From a virus, in IMG/VR virus record IMGVR_UViG_3300003937_000130, positions 1 through 29,911 of that record: DNA of 29,911 nucleotides. One strand, written 5' to 3'. The notes below the pieces were generated by a model, which was not told the DNA's origin, made no database searches, and saw nothing but the letters and a program-made list of their open reading frames with translations. Positions 1-5,727 of the stretch are shown piece after piece. The position numbers and the translations under genes are program-made. Position 1 is the stretch's first letter, and every line of letters starts with the position of its first letter.

Positions 1-73
1 GGGGGTTATGTATCATCCACACAAGTAAGATGCACCAGATGAAGTTCCACACATTCCAAAACACTTTCTTCAT
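1..73 (-). CDS. Membrane micropeptide, 3' end outside window
   Basis: The ATG at 73 is preceded by a strong ribosome binding site (AGGAGAG, then AACT). The frame stays open to the window edge and gives 24 residues starting MKKVFWNVWNF and continuing with an aromatic, hydrophobic run (IWCILLVWMI). This looks like a signal-anchor or single membrane span after two lysines. It starts 27 bases downstream of the stop of the preceding gene, so it belongs to the same early operon. Function unknown. Such small membrane proteins are frequent in phage early regions, but no role can be read from the sequence. The C-terminus is cut by the window. Confidence 0.7.
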   Translation of the reverse strand, partial: MKKVFWNVWNFIWCILLVWMIHNP

Positions 74-99
74 AGTTCTCTCCTAACTATTAGGGCTAA

Positions 100-339
100 T
101 TAATCTTCACTCCAAGGTGCGGGGGTTATTTGTATTTCTTCCATCCACTCTAAATATTCTTGGGTAGATATTGTCGCGACTGTTTCCGAATTTTCAAACT
201 CAATTCGGCAGATCGAACCGGACATGTAAAAACTTTGGATTTCATCAAAACCCTTGAAGAATCGCTGAATAAAAGCTTCTTCGTTATTAAAAGCAAATGT
301 CACTGCTTCTCGCAGCTGTTTGATAAATTTCTTACTCAT
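100..339 (-). CDS. Hypothetical protein, 79 aa
   Basis: Small acidic soluble protein (MSKKFIKQLREAVTF...) with a C-terminal PAPWSED. The start ATG at 339 overlaps the stop of the upstream gene by four bases (ATGA), and an AGGGA motif lies just upstream, so translation is probably coupled. No transmembrane segment, cysteine cluster or recognisable catalytic motif is visible. Gene spacing, ribosome binding site and operon position support a real gene. I do not recognise the family. Confidence 0.7.
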   Translation of the reverse strand: MSKKFIKQLREAVTFAFNNEEAFIQRFFKGFDEIQSFYMSGSICRIEFENSETVATISTQEYLEWMEEIQITPAPWSED

Positions 340-626
340 TTCTTATTCCCTGCTCCTGTAGTGGCTATCTCTTTTGCAAATCTCCCCGCAACCACAACCA
401 AGCCTCTTTGCGTGTATCGACGGTAGATTGATCGTGAGAATTGACGACCATTAATAACTATGTCAAGCCTTGTATAAGCGCTGCTTTTTTCATCCCCCTG
501 GGAGTAGACACTAACCATTCCGTAAGGCGTGGTGACCGTGCCCTCTAGGTAGTTATATTCTTTACCAAAGCTAATAAGTAAGCCTGTATTGCCTGAGACT
601 CTCCAAGATCTGTCTGTTGTTTTCAC
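336..626 (-). CDS. Hypothetical protein, 96 aa, GTG start
   Basis: The reading frame begins with GTG at 626, preceded by AGGAGAG and a 6-base spacer (AACAAT, then A before GTG); no ATG fits a ribosome binding site better. The product is rich in beta-prone segments (TVTTPYGMVSVYSQGD, RLDIVING) and has a basic, hydrophobic C-terminal part (QRGLVVVAGRFAKEI). No membrane span or known motif. It overlaps the following gene by four bases (ATGA). Function unknown; position suggests an early accessory protein. Confidence 0.7.
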   Translation of the reverse strand: MKTTDRSWRVSGNTGLLISFGKEYNYLEGTVTTPYGMVSVYSQGDEKSSAYTRLDIVINGRQFSRSIYRRYTQRGLVVVAGRFAKEIATTGAGNKK

Positions 627-657
627 TATTGTTCTCTCCTATGAGTAGGGTTCCCCT

Positions 658-953
658 TTAGAGTTTATCAAAGCTTCTTATCCCATCGTCACCACAAAAC
701 TTTGCGGCCTGCTGTCTAGCATTGTATTTAATCATAATCTCTTTGTTTTGTCTTATGGTTTCATCTAGAACCTCTACAGACCTTTTGTTAAGCATTCCAT
801 ATTTAGCTTTTCTCATACCTTTATTGGAATTTCTCAGCCTTCTGTGCAGCTCTTTTATAACCTTGTCTTGCTTGTTATAATATCTTTCTTACTTTGGATA
901 TTCTCCCAAGCTGCTGGGTTTCCCCACAGTTTAAATAGAAGTTGCCTAAGCAT
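658..953 (-). pseudogene. Possible interrupted small gene (two frames)
   Basis: Two short minus-strand frames abut here. The first starts at ATG 953, overlapping the end of the upstream gene, and encodes 32 residues (MLRQLLFKLWGNPAAWENIQ then SKKDI...) before a stop at 855-857. The -1 frame is open from about 887 down to the stop at 658-660 and encodes a basic, helical stretch (KQDKVIKELHRRLRNSNKG, then MRKAKYGMLNKR, ending RSFDKL). Read together they would make one protein of about 98 residues, so a single-base indel or sequencing error around 880-892 is likely. Alternatively the second part is an independent 52-aa gene starting at ATG 816, but that start has no good ribosome binding site. 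Confidence 0.4.
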
Positions 954-1182
954 TGTTGCACCCACCCTTATTTCTGGGTAGATCATTATCATAGTTTCTA
1001 TGTTTAGCTAGTTCATCTTCTAACTCTTTTCTAGCCACACAAAAACTTCTTGGATTATTATCGTAACATCTTATTAGTGTGTTTGATAGCACTACCAGTT
1101 CATGTAGTCTCATGTTTGTTTCACGTATTATTCTATCTTTATCACCAATAACTTCTAGCAGTGAGGCAATGTTATTACACAT
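946..1182 (-). CDS. Hypothetical protein, 78 aa
   Basis: Starts at ATG 1182 with AAGGAG seven bases upstream, and overlaps the end of the preceding gene by eight bases. The product (MCNNIASLLEVIGDKDRIIR...) looks mainly helical, with a possible short coiled coil in the first 45 residues, and has a polar, basic C-terminus. Three scattered cysteines do not form a clear zinc site. No family recognised. Its position directly after the helicase and zinc-motif genes suggests an early function. Confidence 0.65.
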   Translation of the reverse strand: MCNNIASLLEVIGDKDRIIRETNMRLHELVVLSNTLIRCYDNNPRSFCVARKELEDELAKHRNYDNDLPRNKGGCNNA

Positions 1183-1489
1183 TACTTATCTCCTTATTAC
1201 AAACTAGGCAGTCTCCTGTGAAACCATATCCAAAGTGTTTGTTACAGTACATTGGCCCCTTTACAGGTGGTATCCTTATAGGCCCATAGATGACCCATCT
1301 CTTCAGTGCTTGATCATTATCATCGTCAGCCCATATCCTTTCACCTAGGAACTTCCATGTTATGGTGGGAGAAATAGAAGCTTTGCATTGTAAAATTTCG
1401 TGACTGTTACTTCCTGTAATAGAGAAACAATGATAGTACTCCCCTACTTCTAGGTCGTTGTTTGATGTAATCTGTTTTATATCAGTCAT
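1175..1489 (-). CDS. Small protein with C-terminal zinc-type Cys/His motif
   Basis: The start is taken as ATG 1489 (MTDIKQ); the TTG just upstream is less likely because the AAGGAGAG motif sits at the proper distance for the ATG. The 104-residue product has a beta-rich middle (ISPTITWKFLGERIW, KRWVIYGPIRIP) and ends with CNKHFGYGFTGDCLVC, a Cys-x2-His-x9-Cys-x2-Cys arrangement that could bind one zinc ion. It overlaps the end of the helicase gene by eight bases, so the two are probably translated together. Metal binding is inferred from residue spacing only. Function unknown; a nucleic-acid or protein-binding adaptor is possible. Confidence 0.65.
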   Translation of the reverse strand: MTDIKQITSNNDLEVGEYYHCFSITGSNSHEILQCKASISPTITWKFLGERIWADDDNDQALKRWVIYGPIRIPPVKGPMYCNKHFGYGFTGDCLVCNKEISNV

Positions 1490-2825
1490 CAAGCTCTCCT
1501 TCTATTGTCAGGTAATCAGTTGGCCTAGTGTAGGCTGTGTAGGTTAATCGAGCCTTAGCTTCTTTACTACGACATGTATTAATATCCACTAAATCTACTA
1601 GTGCATGTTTTAGTGTACAACCCTGAGCCTTGTTAACGGTTATGGCATAGGTAAATCTAATGTCCGACACAGACTCTTTCAAACTAAAGAATGTTCTCCA
1701 CTTCTCAGAGGCTTCTACTGTAAACCCATTAGCTTTTAGTCCATGTGCTTCGCTAGACAGCTTCTTTAGTCTTTCTAAGAGCTTTACTGGACTGGCTGGT
1801 ACGAACACAATTTCTTCTATCTCTACACCATCCAAATCTTCAAACTTAATGAATGCTCCAGGAAGTCCATAGCTCTCAGTTTTCTCAACATCTTTCACTA
1901 TTATTAACTGGTTGTTCCTGATTAGTACTACACTAGCGTCTGATGAAGAGGTTATCGAGGTGTTAGCAATCATCTCTTCGCCAATAACTGGAGTTGGGTC
2001 TTTTCTACCCATAACCTTTCTGCGTATTTTGCGGTTCAGGTTTAAGCATCTCACATTAGTATAGGCAAGCACCTTAATATTGCGTGTGTTGCCATCTCTT
2101 ACGCCTGCTTCAAATGCTTTGTAGGCTATCTCTTCAATGTCATCCACATGACGCACCCCTTTGCCTGAACCATCAGGATTCAAAGCTGTTGTTAGCTTTG
2201 GTTGGGGTGCGCCATCGACGCATTTACGTGCTTTGTCAGACAGTTTATATATCATATCTGTCTTATCTACACGCTTAGGTTCGGTCAAGTGTAGGTATAG
2301 CTGAGTTGACTCATAAGCTGGTACACATTCTTCCTCACCTTCTTTAAACACTGGGAAACATTGCTTGTTGTCACCAATTTTTAAAACTCTGGCTCCACAT
2401 CTACGTGCTTCATTCATCAGTAGTTTGTCCTCGGTGTGTCCTAACATACCGGCTTCATCTACTATTATTACCATACCCTCTTTGAGTATGTCTTCAGCGT
2501 TCTTATTACGCATTAGCGGTGTAGATAGATACTCTGCTCCTGTATCCTTATCGACTTGTGGAATCCAACCCATAAAACTATGTAAGGTTGTCACCTCTCT
2601 ACCAGTAAAGTTTGCTAGAACACCAACTGCACTGTGAGTCATACTTGTTAGTACTGGTACAAAATTGGTGTTCTTCAGTATTACTTGGTCTATAAGGTGT
2701 TTGGCTGTATAGCTCTTACCAAAGCCAGCACTAGCCCATAGGCCAGCACAGGTGATGAGTGTATTGTTTAACCAATCCTCACACTTCTCTGCGGCAAGCT
2801 TTTGGTCTGGATATAGTTCTGACAT
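1482..2825 (-). CDS. Dda-like SF1B DNA helicase
   Basis: 447 residues, close to the 439 of T4 Dda. Superfamily 1 motifs are visible in order: Walker A ASAGFGKS (about 31-38), motif Ia TSMTHSAVG, motif II VDEAG (about 122-126), motif III IGDNKQCFPV (about 150-159), a TEPKR arginine motif, and near the C-terminus VNKAQGCT (about 397-404) and YTAYTRP, the last two matching motifs V and VI of RecD/Dda helicases. The family moves 5'-3' on single-stranded DNA and helps start replication forks and displace bound proteins; that role is inferred here. The start ATG 2825 has AAGGAAC upstream. A terminator and a candidate promoter precede it, so it may head its own transcript. A RecD2-like or TraA-like role is less likely given the length and lack of extra domains. 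Confidence 0.9.
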   Translation of the reverse strand: MSELYPDQKLAAEKCEDWLNNTLITCAGLWASAGFGKSYTAKHLIDQVILKNTNFVPVLTSMTHSAVGVLANFTGREVTTLHSFMGWIPQVDKDTGAEYLSTPLMRNKNAEDILKEGMVIIVDEAGMLGHTEDKLLMNEARRCGARVLKIGDNKQCFPVFKEGEEECVPAYESTQLYLHLTEPKRVDKTDMIYKLSDKARKCVDGAPQPKLTTALNPDGSGKGVRHVDDIEEIAYKAFEAGVRDGNTRNIKVLAYTNVRCLNLNRKIRRKVMGRKDPTPVIGEEMIANTSITSSSDASVVLIRNNQLIIVKDVEKTESYGLPGAFIKFEDLDGVEIEEIVFVPASPVKLLERLKKLSSEAHGLKANGFTVEASEKWRTFFSLKESVSDIRFTYAITVNKAQGCTLKHALVDLVDINTCRSKEAKARLTYTAYTRPTDYLTIEGELDD

Positions 2826-2935
2826 GGTAGTTCCTTATGGTTAGATTTTATCTTTCATGTGACATTTTATACATCTTCATATGTTAGGCCAATCTTAATT
2901 TACTGTACATACTATTCTCTCTATTATTAAATTTG

Positions 2936-2963
2936 TCTATACTAAGTGTAATTACATGACCAA
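2936..2963 (-). promoter_or_regulatory. Candidate sigma70-type promoter for helicase operon
   Basis: Minus strand reads TTGGTC (2963-2958), a 16-base spacer and TATAGA (2941-2936). The match is moderate (4 of 6 in each box). It lies directly after the terminator at 2962-2990 and about 110 bases before the helicase start, which is where a new promoter would be expected. Not proven; a phage RNAP promoter cannot be excluded. Confidence 0.3.
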
Positions 2964-2990
2964 GAAAACCCTGTCTAATAATAGACAGGG
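2962..2990 (-). terminator. Intrinsic terminator after the 88-aa gene
   Basis: Perfect 9-bp stem (CCCTGTCTA with TAGACAGGG, 2990-2982 and 2977-2969) with a 4-base loop, followed on the minus strand by TTTTCTT. It lies a few bases after the stop of the upstream gene, separating the SSB-like/88-aa unit from the helicase operon. Confidence 0.8.
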
Positions 2991-2998
2991 CTTCAATG

Positions 2999-3265
2999 TT
3001 AATCTAGGAACTCAATAGTTCCATCTGTATGTACGATGTATTTTCGCATAATCTCATACTCCACTATTGACCAGCCTTTACTCCAAGGCTCGTCTGTTCT
3101 GCACTTCCAGAACTCATCTCTCGTGCATTCACAACCATCTTCAAATACATAGTTGCCTTCTATTATTGCTACCCGCTCATTCCTACTAAAGAATAAATGT
3201 CTTACCTTCTTTCCTTTTAGCATAGCCTTGATGGCTTCTACCTTGGAAATTAGTTGTACACTCAT
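2999..3265 (-). CDS. Hypothetical phage protein, 88 aa
   Basis: The start is ATG 3265 (MSVQLISKVEAIKAML...), preceded by GGGAAG; a longer frame reaching 3298 would begin with TTG inside a strong hairpin and is rejected. The product has the general look of small phage proteins with an EAIKAMLKGKKVRH start and an EFWKCR...WSKGW core, rich in Trp and charged residues. No enzyme motif seen. It is the last gene of a short unit with the SSB-like protein and is followed by an intrinsic terminator. Function unknown. Confidence 0.75.
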   Translation of the reverse strand: MSVQLISKVEAIKAMLKGKKVRHLFFSRNERVAIIEGNYVFEDGCECTRDEFWKCRTDEPWSKGWSIVEYEIMRKYIVHTDGTIEFLD

Positions 3266-3283
3266 AGTACTTCCCAAGCTGTG

Positions 3284-3306
3284 GCCAGCCCCAAACAAGG
3301 GCTGGC
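3284..3306 (-). other. Strong intercistronic hairpin without U-tract
   Basis: GCCAGCCC and GGGCTGGC form a perfect 8-bp GC-rich stem with a 7-base loop between the SSB-like gene (stop 3318) and the 88-aa gene (start 3265). No T-run follows on either strand. It may protect the 3' end of the upstream message, mark an RNase site or weaken read-through into the 88-aa gene. Confidence 0.6.
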
Positions 3307-3317
3307 TCTTTGGTTAT

Positions 3318-3755
3318 TTAGAATGGGCTATCGTCGCTCGGTTCTGTAACGTTTCCATGAACCTGTGGCAAATCGCCACTGGCTTGTGCAAGAATAGTTA
3401 CATTACGTTCGTCAGCTAGCCAGGTCTTAAACTCTTCGTGAGCTTCAACCAACTTTTGGTCAAATGAACCAGCACGAGCTTGTTCTCCAAAGTAAGCAGA
3501 AGACACAATAGTACCAACAGCAGCAGCAACATCGGCTGAAGTGAAGTTACCAAAGTTCTGCCATTCGTTGTTGTAGTTGATTGCTACACGGTATGGCGTG
3601 TCTAAGTCCCACTGATTTGGGTGTACGTTGTATCCACGGTTGTCTCTTAGCAAGGCAGCTTTACAGCTTTTAACTTGCGCATCCGTCATCTTTGTTTTGC
3701 CTTCCCCAGCTACTGCTGCTTGAAGGTTATTTAGTTTTGATAGAATGTTATTCAT
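3318..3755 (-). CDS. Candidate ssDNA-binding protein with SSB-type acidic tip
   Basis: 145 residues. Its last residues, EPSDDSPF, closely resemble the acidic tip of bacterial and phage SSBs (DDDIPF type), which recruits replication and repair enzymes. The body (helical N-terminus; aromatic NYNNEWQNFGNF near residues 60-71; helical segment FDQKLVEAHEEFKTWL) is not obviously a classical OB fold by eye, so an SSB role is inferred from the tail, its placement near a Dda-like helicase, and its unusual leader. The start ATG 3755 has AAGAGA upstream. The 276-base leader contains a predicted pseudoknot and hairpins, suggesting translational control. Alternative: an unrelated early protein that ends in an acidic-aromatic tip by chance. 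Confidence 0.6.
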   Translation of the reverse strand: MNNILSKLNNLQAAVAGEGKTKMTDAQVKSCKAALLRDNRGYNVHPNQWDLDTPYRVAINYNNEWQNFGNFTSADVAAAVGTIVSSAYFGEQARAGSFDQKLVEAHEEFKTWLADERNVTILAQASGDLPQVHGNVTEPSDDSPF

Positions 3756-3802
3756 AATAGTTTCTCTTAGTTAATAGTTAATTTTAGTTCAATAGTTGTC
3801 AA

Positions 3803-3833
3803 GGTTACCAATTAACCATTTTGTTTGGTAACC
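3803..3833 (-). promoter_or_regulatory. Leader hairpin of the SSB-like gene
   Basis: GGTTACCAA and TTGGTAACC form a perfect 9-bp stem with a 13-base loop, about 48 bases upstream of the start codon. No T-run follows, so it is more likely a regulatory or stabilising element than a terminator. Confidence 0.55.
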
Positions 3834-3846
3834 CTGATATTTGTTG

Positions 3847-3889
3847 CTCTTAACCTCATTTATTACGCCAGTTAAGAGTCTATCGGCGC
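3847..3889 (-). promoter_or_regulatory. Predicted H-type RNA pseudoknot in SSB-like leader
   Basis: In the minus-strand RNA, GCGCC (3889-3885) pairs with GGCGU (3869-3865), and CUCUUAAC (3878-3871), which lies inside that loop, pairs with GUUAAGAG (3854-3847) further downstream. Loops are 6, 1 and 10 bases. This crossing order is exactly that of an H-type pseudoknot, with a 5-bp and an 8-bp stem. It ends 91 bases upstream of the start codon. T4 gene 32 uses a leader pseudoknot followed by an A/U-rich region as the binding site for its own SSB; a similar role is inferred here. Confidence 0.5.
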
Positions 3890-4031
3890 TCTTGGTACTC
3901 ACCCCAAGTGGTCGTTTCCTTGTTTCTCAACAACAAGAACACAACTATATGTGGGAATTTATCTCAACCATATAGCAGTCATTAAAGGCAACCAACTATG
4001 TTAGTAGGCTACCTATAATTCTATTAAGTCT

Positions 4032-4322
4032 TTAATCTCTAATTAAAGTGAACTCAAGTAATGGCGAAGTGATTATGCTGAATTTTACCAGTGGATGTAT
4101 TGTTCCTAAGTAGTTAACATCCTCTAACCAAAGCTCACTACCTTCTGGATTGATGTAATACTGTCTTTCTGCTGCTTCAGTTTTATTAAATACAACCAGT
4201 AATACTACAACCATCACAAGAAATGCAAGCCAGGGTGGCCTATTGTAGTTTGTAGCTGATTTCATGGGCTGTATGTCCTGCTCTTTCCCATACTTCTTCC
4301 AAGATTTATTCCTGTTAAACAT
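4032..4322 (-). CDS. Single-span membrane protein, 96 aa
   Basis: The start is ATG 4322 (MFNRNKSWKKYGKE...), preceded by TTGGAGAATAAC; an upstream TTG in frame would overlap that ribosome binding site. A basic N-terminus (about 30 residues) is followed by one membrane span around PPWLAFLVMVVVLLVVF and a 50-residue polar domain that would lie outside the cytoplasm (N-in topology). No lipobox. Function unknown; the shape would suit an i-spanin, a superinfection-exclusion protein or another envelope protein, but no endolysin or holin neighbours support lysis. Confidence 0.7.
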   Translation of the reverse strand: MFNRNKSWKKYGKEQDIQPMKSATNYNRPPWLAFLVMVVVLLVVFNKTEAAERQYYINPEGSELWLEDVNYLGTIHPLVKFSIITSPLLEFTLIRD

Positions 4323-4335
4323 GTTATTCTCCAAG

Positions 4336-4500
4336 CTACATTGAATTTGGTCTGATGAATTGCATTTCGGGCTTACTGGGTATTCTTCCAGTGGTGGTTA
4401 AGTTCTTGTAAGGGCAGTCTTCGCACTTTTTAGATGCTATTCTGTCACAACACTTGACCTTTACTTCGTCTACCCTGTTTGCTGGTGGTAGGTTTCCCAT
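4336..4500 (-). CDS. Cys-rich small protein, 54 aa
   Basis: The start is ATG 4500 (MGNLPPANRVDE...) because CCTAGGAGAAGTT precedes it perfectly; a longer frame from TTG 4533 has no ribosome binding site. The short product has CCDRIASKKCEDC in its middle, a Cys-Cys-x8-Cys-x2-Cys set that could bind zinc, flanked by polar, proline-containing ends. It lies 13 bases upstream of the membrane-protein gene. Function unknown. Confidence 0.65.
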   Translation of the reverse strand: MGNLPPANRVDEVKVKCCDRIASKKCEDCPYKNLTTTGRIPSKPEMQFIRPNSM

Positions 4501-4508
4501 AACTTCTC

Positions 4509-4544
4509 CTAGGAATACTTTTGGTTTAGCCAAGAATACATCAT
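4509..4544 (-). CDS. Possible leader micro-ORF, 11 aa
   Basis: ATG ATG with AAGGAT upstream opens an 11-codon frame (MMYSWLNQKYS) whose stop TAG overlaps the AGGAG of the next gene. Translation of it would pass directly over, and could expose or block, the downstream ribosome binding site. Very short, so only suggestive. Confidence 0.2.
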   Translation of the reverse strand: MMYSWLNQKYS

Positions 4545-4584
4545 TTGTATATCCTTAACTGTGAGTGTGCATATGGTGACAGCC

Positions 4585-4788
4585 TCAAATAACTTTAAAT
4601 TGCTTCTTAGCCATTGCTAGCTCTTCAAGTCTTCCGAACTGTTCATAGTACCGTCTGGTTAGGCCTTTCACGAAGCATGGCCTGCACTTACCAAGATTCT
4701 CATTGGCATACCCACCACCACAACTGCATACTCTCCTTGTGCCATCAGATGATTTTGCAAGTTCTTCGTATGGCTTGTGACGTGTCAT
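4585..4788 (-). CDS. Zinc-ribbon-like small protein, 67 aa
   Basis: The start is ATG 4788 (MTRHKPYEELAK...), preceded by CAGGAGTGCATGGT and overlapping the stop of the upstream micropeptide gene (ATGA). A longer frame to 4827 lacks a ribosome binding site and lies wholly inside the micropeptide gene. The product has CSCGGGYANENLGKCRPC, a Cys-x-Cys-x11-Cys-x2-Cys arrangement like a small zinc ribbon, followed by a basic helical tail (LTRRYYEQFGRLEELAMAKK). Nucleic-acid or protein binding is plausible. No named family recognised. Confidence 0.7.
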   Translation of the reverse strand: MTRHKPYEELAKSSDGTRRVCSCGGGYANENLGKCRPCFVKGLTRRYYEQFGRLEELAMAKKQFKVI

Positions 4789-4886
4789 ACCATGCACTCC
4801 TGAATCATAGGTATTATAACCAAACATATTAAGATGGATGATGATACTATATACACTAATATGTCTTGATGCTCTGGACTACTCAT
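4785..4886 (-). CDS. Membrane micropeptide, 33 aa
   Basis: ATG 4886 is preceded by an excellent ribosome binding site (CAGGAG, then AATATT). The frame gives MSSPEHQDILVYIV and then a continuous hydrophobic run (SSSILICLVIIPMI), one membrane span, ending QECMV. Its stop overlaps the start of the zinc-ribbon gene (ATGA), a typical coupled arrangement. It is the first gene of this early operon after the repeat-rich non-coding region. Function unknown. Confidence 0.7.
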   Translation of the reverse strand: MSSPEHQDILVYIVSSSILICLVIIPMIQECMV

Positions 4887-4909
4887 AATATTCTCCTGTT
4901 GCAATAAGT

Positions 4910-5048
4910 TTGGTAAACTAATCTACATTATATACTAACACTAGGTCGCGTACAAAGGTTAATATATACACAGCTTTACAGGCTCCCGTAGTTGATGAGG
5001 ACGGAAGCTGGTTGGTCGTATCACTATTGATGTAGATTAGTTTACCAA
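4910..5048. repeat. 19-base perfect inverted repeat, 101-base loop
   Basis: TTGGTAAACTAATCTACAT at 4910-4928 is the exact reverse complement of 5030-5048. The transcript could fold into one long stem enclosing 101 bases. The left arm ends 24 bases upstream of the micropeptide start at 4886, so the fold could affect its expression. The loop contains TGATACGACC on the minus strand, which resembles the 5' part of the T7 promoter (TAATACGACT), but no second copy was seen. Confidence 0.7.
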
Positions 5049-5596
5049 GCTCATTGAGCCTGTTACTGATTAAGACTCTATTATCCAAACAACTCACTAC
5101 TCTCAGTCTGGAATCTAGAATCAAGTCTAATATGTTATATGGTAATGTAATACAAGTGCTAGTGTCTATGCAGGTAATATACTAAGACTAACTCATATTG
5201 CTAGGTTAATAGTATGTCACTATAGCTCTAACTAGTACTACTACCTGTGCTTCTACTCAAGCTTAGGTAACACTAAATATATGTTACTAGCCCTAATTAT
5301 GAGGCTACATAGGTATTTATGCTGGTAAGTTGCCTATTTAAGCTAGTAAGTAAGCTATTTAAGCTAATTAGGGTGGCGACCTCGGCCCGCGACAGTATTC
5401 TAGCTGCCCTGTCGAGTCCAGCAGCAGACATAAACCTACTTAACCAGCCTCTGCCTATGCATCTACTTAGCCCTGCCAGCCCAGCCCTGTTTAGCTACAA
5501 GCCAGTCATAGCAAGGCCTCCAGCCAGATAGACACATATTCTGCACAGCTATTTGCCATACAACTATCTATGTCTATTCTGGCCTTGCACTACCTG

Positions 5597-5680
5597 ACCT
5601 ATGAAGTATCCCACCTATGAATGTAATAAAGCCTACAAGGTCGTAAACTACACTACCTATAAACTATTCCACCTAGGAAT
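5597..5680. repeat. Two 26-base direct repeats (iteron-like)
   Basis: Segments 5597-5622 and 5655-5680 match at 22 of 26 positions. Each holds two copies of a core ACCTAtgAA (the copies read ACCTATGAA, ACCTATGAA, ACCTATAAA, ACCTAGGAA), so the core occurs four times within 84 bases in the same orientation. This is typical of initiator or regulator binding sites. No protein partner can be named. Confidence 0.6.
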
Positions 5681-5727
5681 CTATTAAGCTCTTGACCGTG
5701 TCTTTTGGTGAGCCTTAGCGAACTAGG

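Larger units (their letters stand above)
3756..4031 (-). other. 276-base non-coding structured leader
   Basis: No gene is visible between the membrane-protein gene (stop 4032) and the SSB-like gene (start 3755). The stretch is full of self-complementary segments: 3803-3811/3825-3833, 3847-3854/3871-3878 with 3865-3869/3885-3889, 3919-3924/3932-3937 and 3945-3951/3969-3975. The last 47 bases before the start codon are A/T-rich and largely unstructured (e.g. AACTAAAATTAACTATT). It reads as a regulated 5' untranslated region. Confidence 0.6.
4887..5727. other. Repeat- and hairpin-rich non-coding region
   Basis: About 840 bases without a convincing gene. It holds a 19-base inverted repeat (4910-4928/5030-5048), a 9-base inverted repeat CCCTAATTA/TAATTAGGG (5291-5299/5365-5373), a GC-rich patch (about 5372-5440) with a CGACAG...CTGTCG hairpin, repeated CTATTTAAGCTA elements (about 5333-5368), and four ACCTAtgAA-type repeats (5597-5680). 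The pattern fits a control or replication-origin region separating the polymerase gene from the early operon. No tRNA cloverleaf was found by eye. Confidence 0.55.

Noticed and set aside
4990-5025. Hammerhead-ribozyme-like string (TTGATGAGGACGGAAGC)
   Set aside because: The first core base is wrong, no stem II can form between GATGAG and GGAA, and the required closing A-U pair is absent.
5010-5030. T7-type promoter resemblance (TGATACGACC on the minus strand)
   Set aside because: Only one copy was found and the downstream half does not match; without repeated copies a promoter call is not justified.
4918-5124. Minus-strand 68-codon frame in the repeat region
   Set aside because: Starts with TTG, has no ribosome binding site, and its sequence includes one arm of the 19-base inverted repeat and ends in the other. 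The open frame continues upstream without any ATG. Could be a gene remnant, but not supported as a gene.
5372-5440. GC-rich patch considered as a tRNA
   Set aside because: No acceptor stem or T-arm can be paired, and no anticodon loop is visible in either orientation.
5319-5531. Plus-strand 70-codon frame
   Set aside because: Composed of the short CTATTTAAGCTA repeats and low-complexity Leu/Pro/Ala codons, with no ribosome binding site; better explained as non-coding repeats.
5526-5579. Minus-strand 17-codon frame (MANSCAEYVSIWLEALL)
   Set aside because: No ribosome binding site and not followed by a supported gene.
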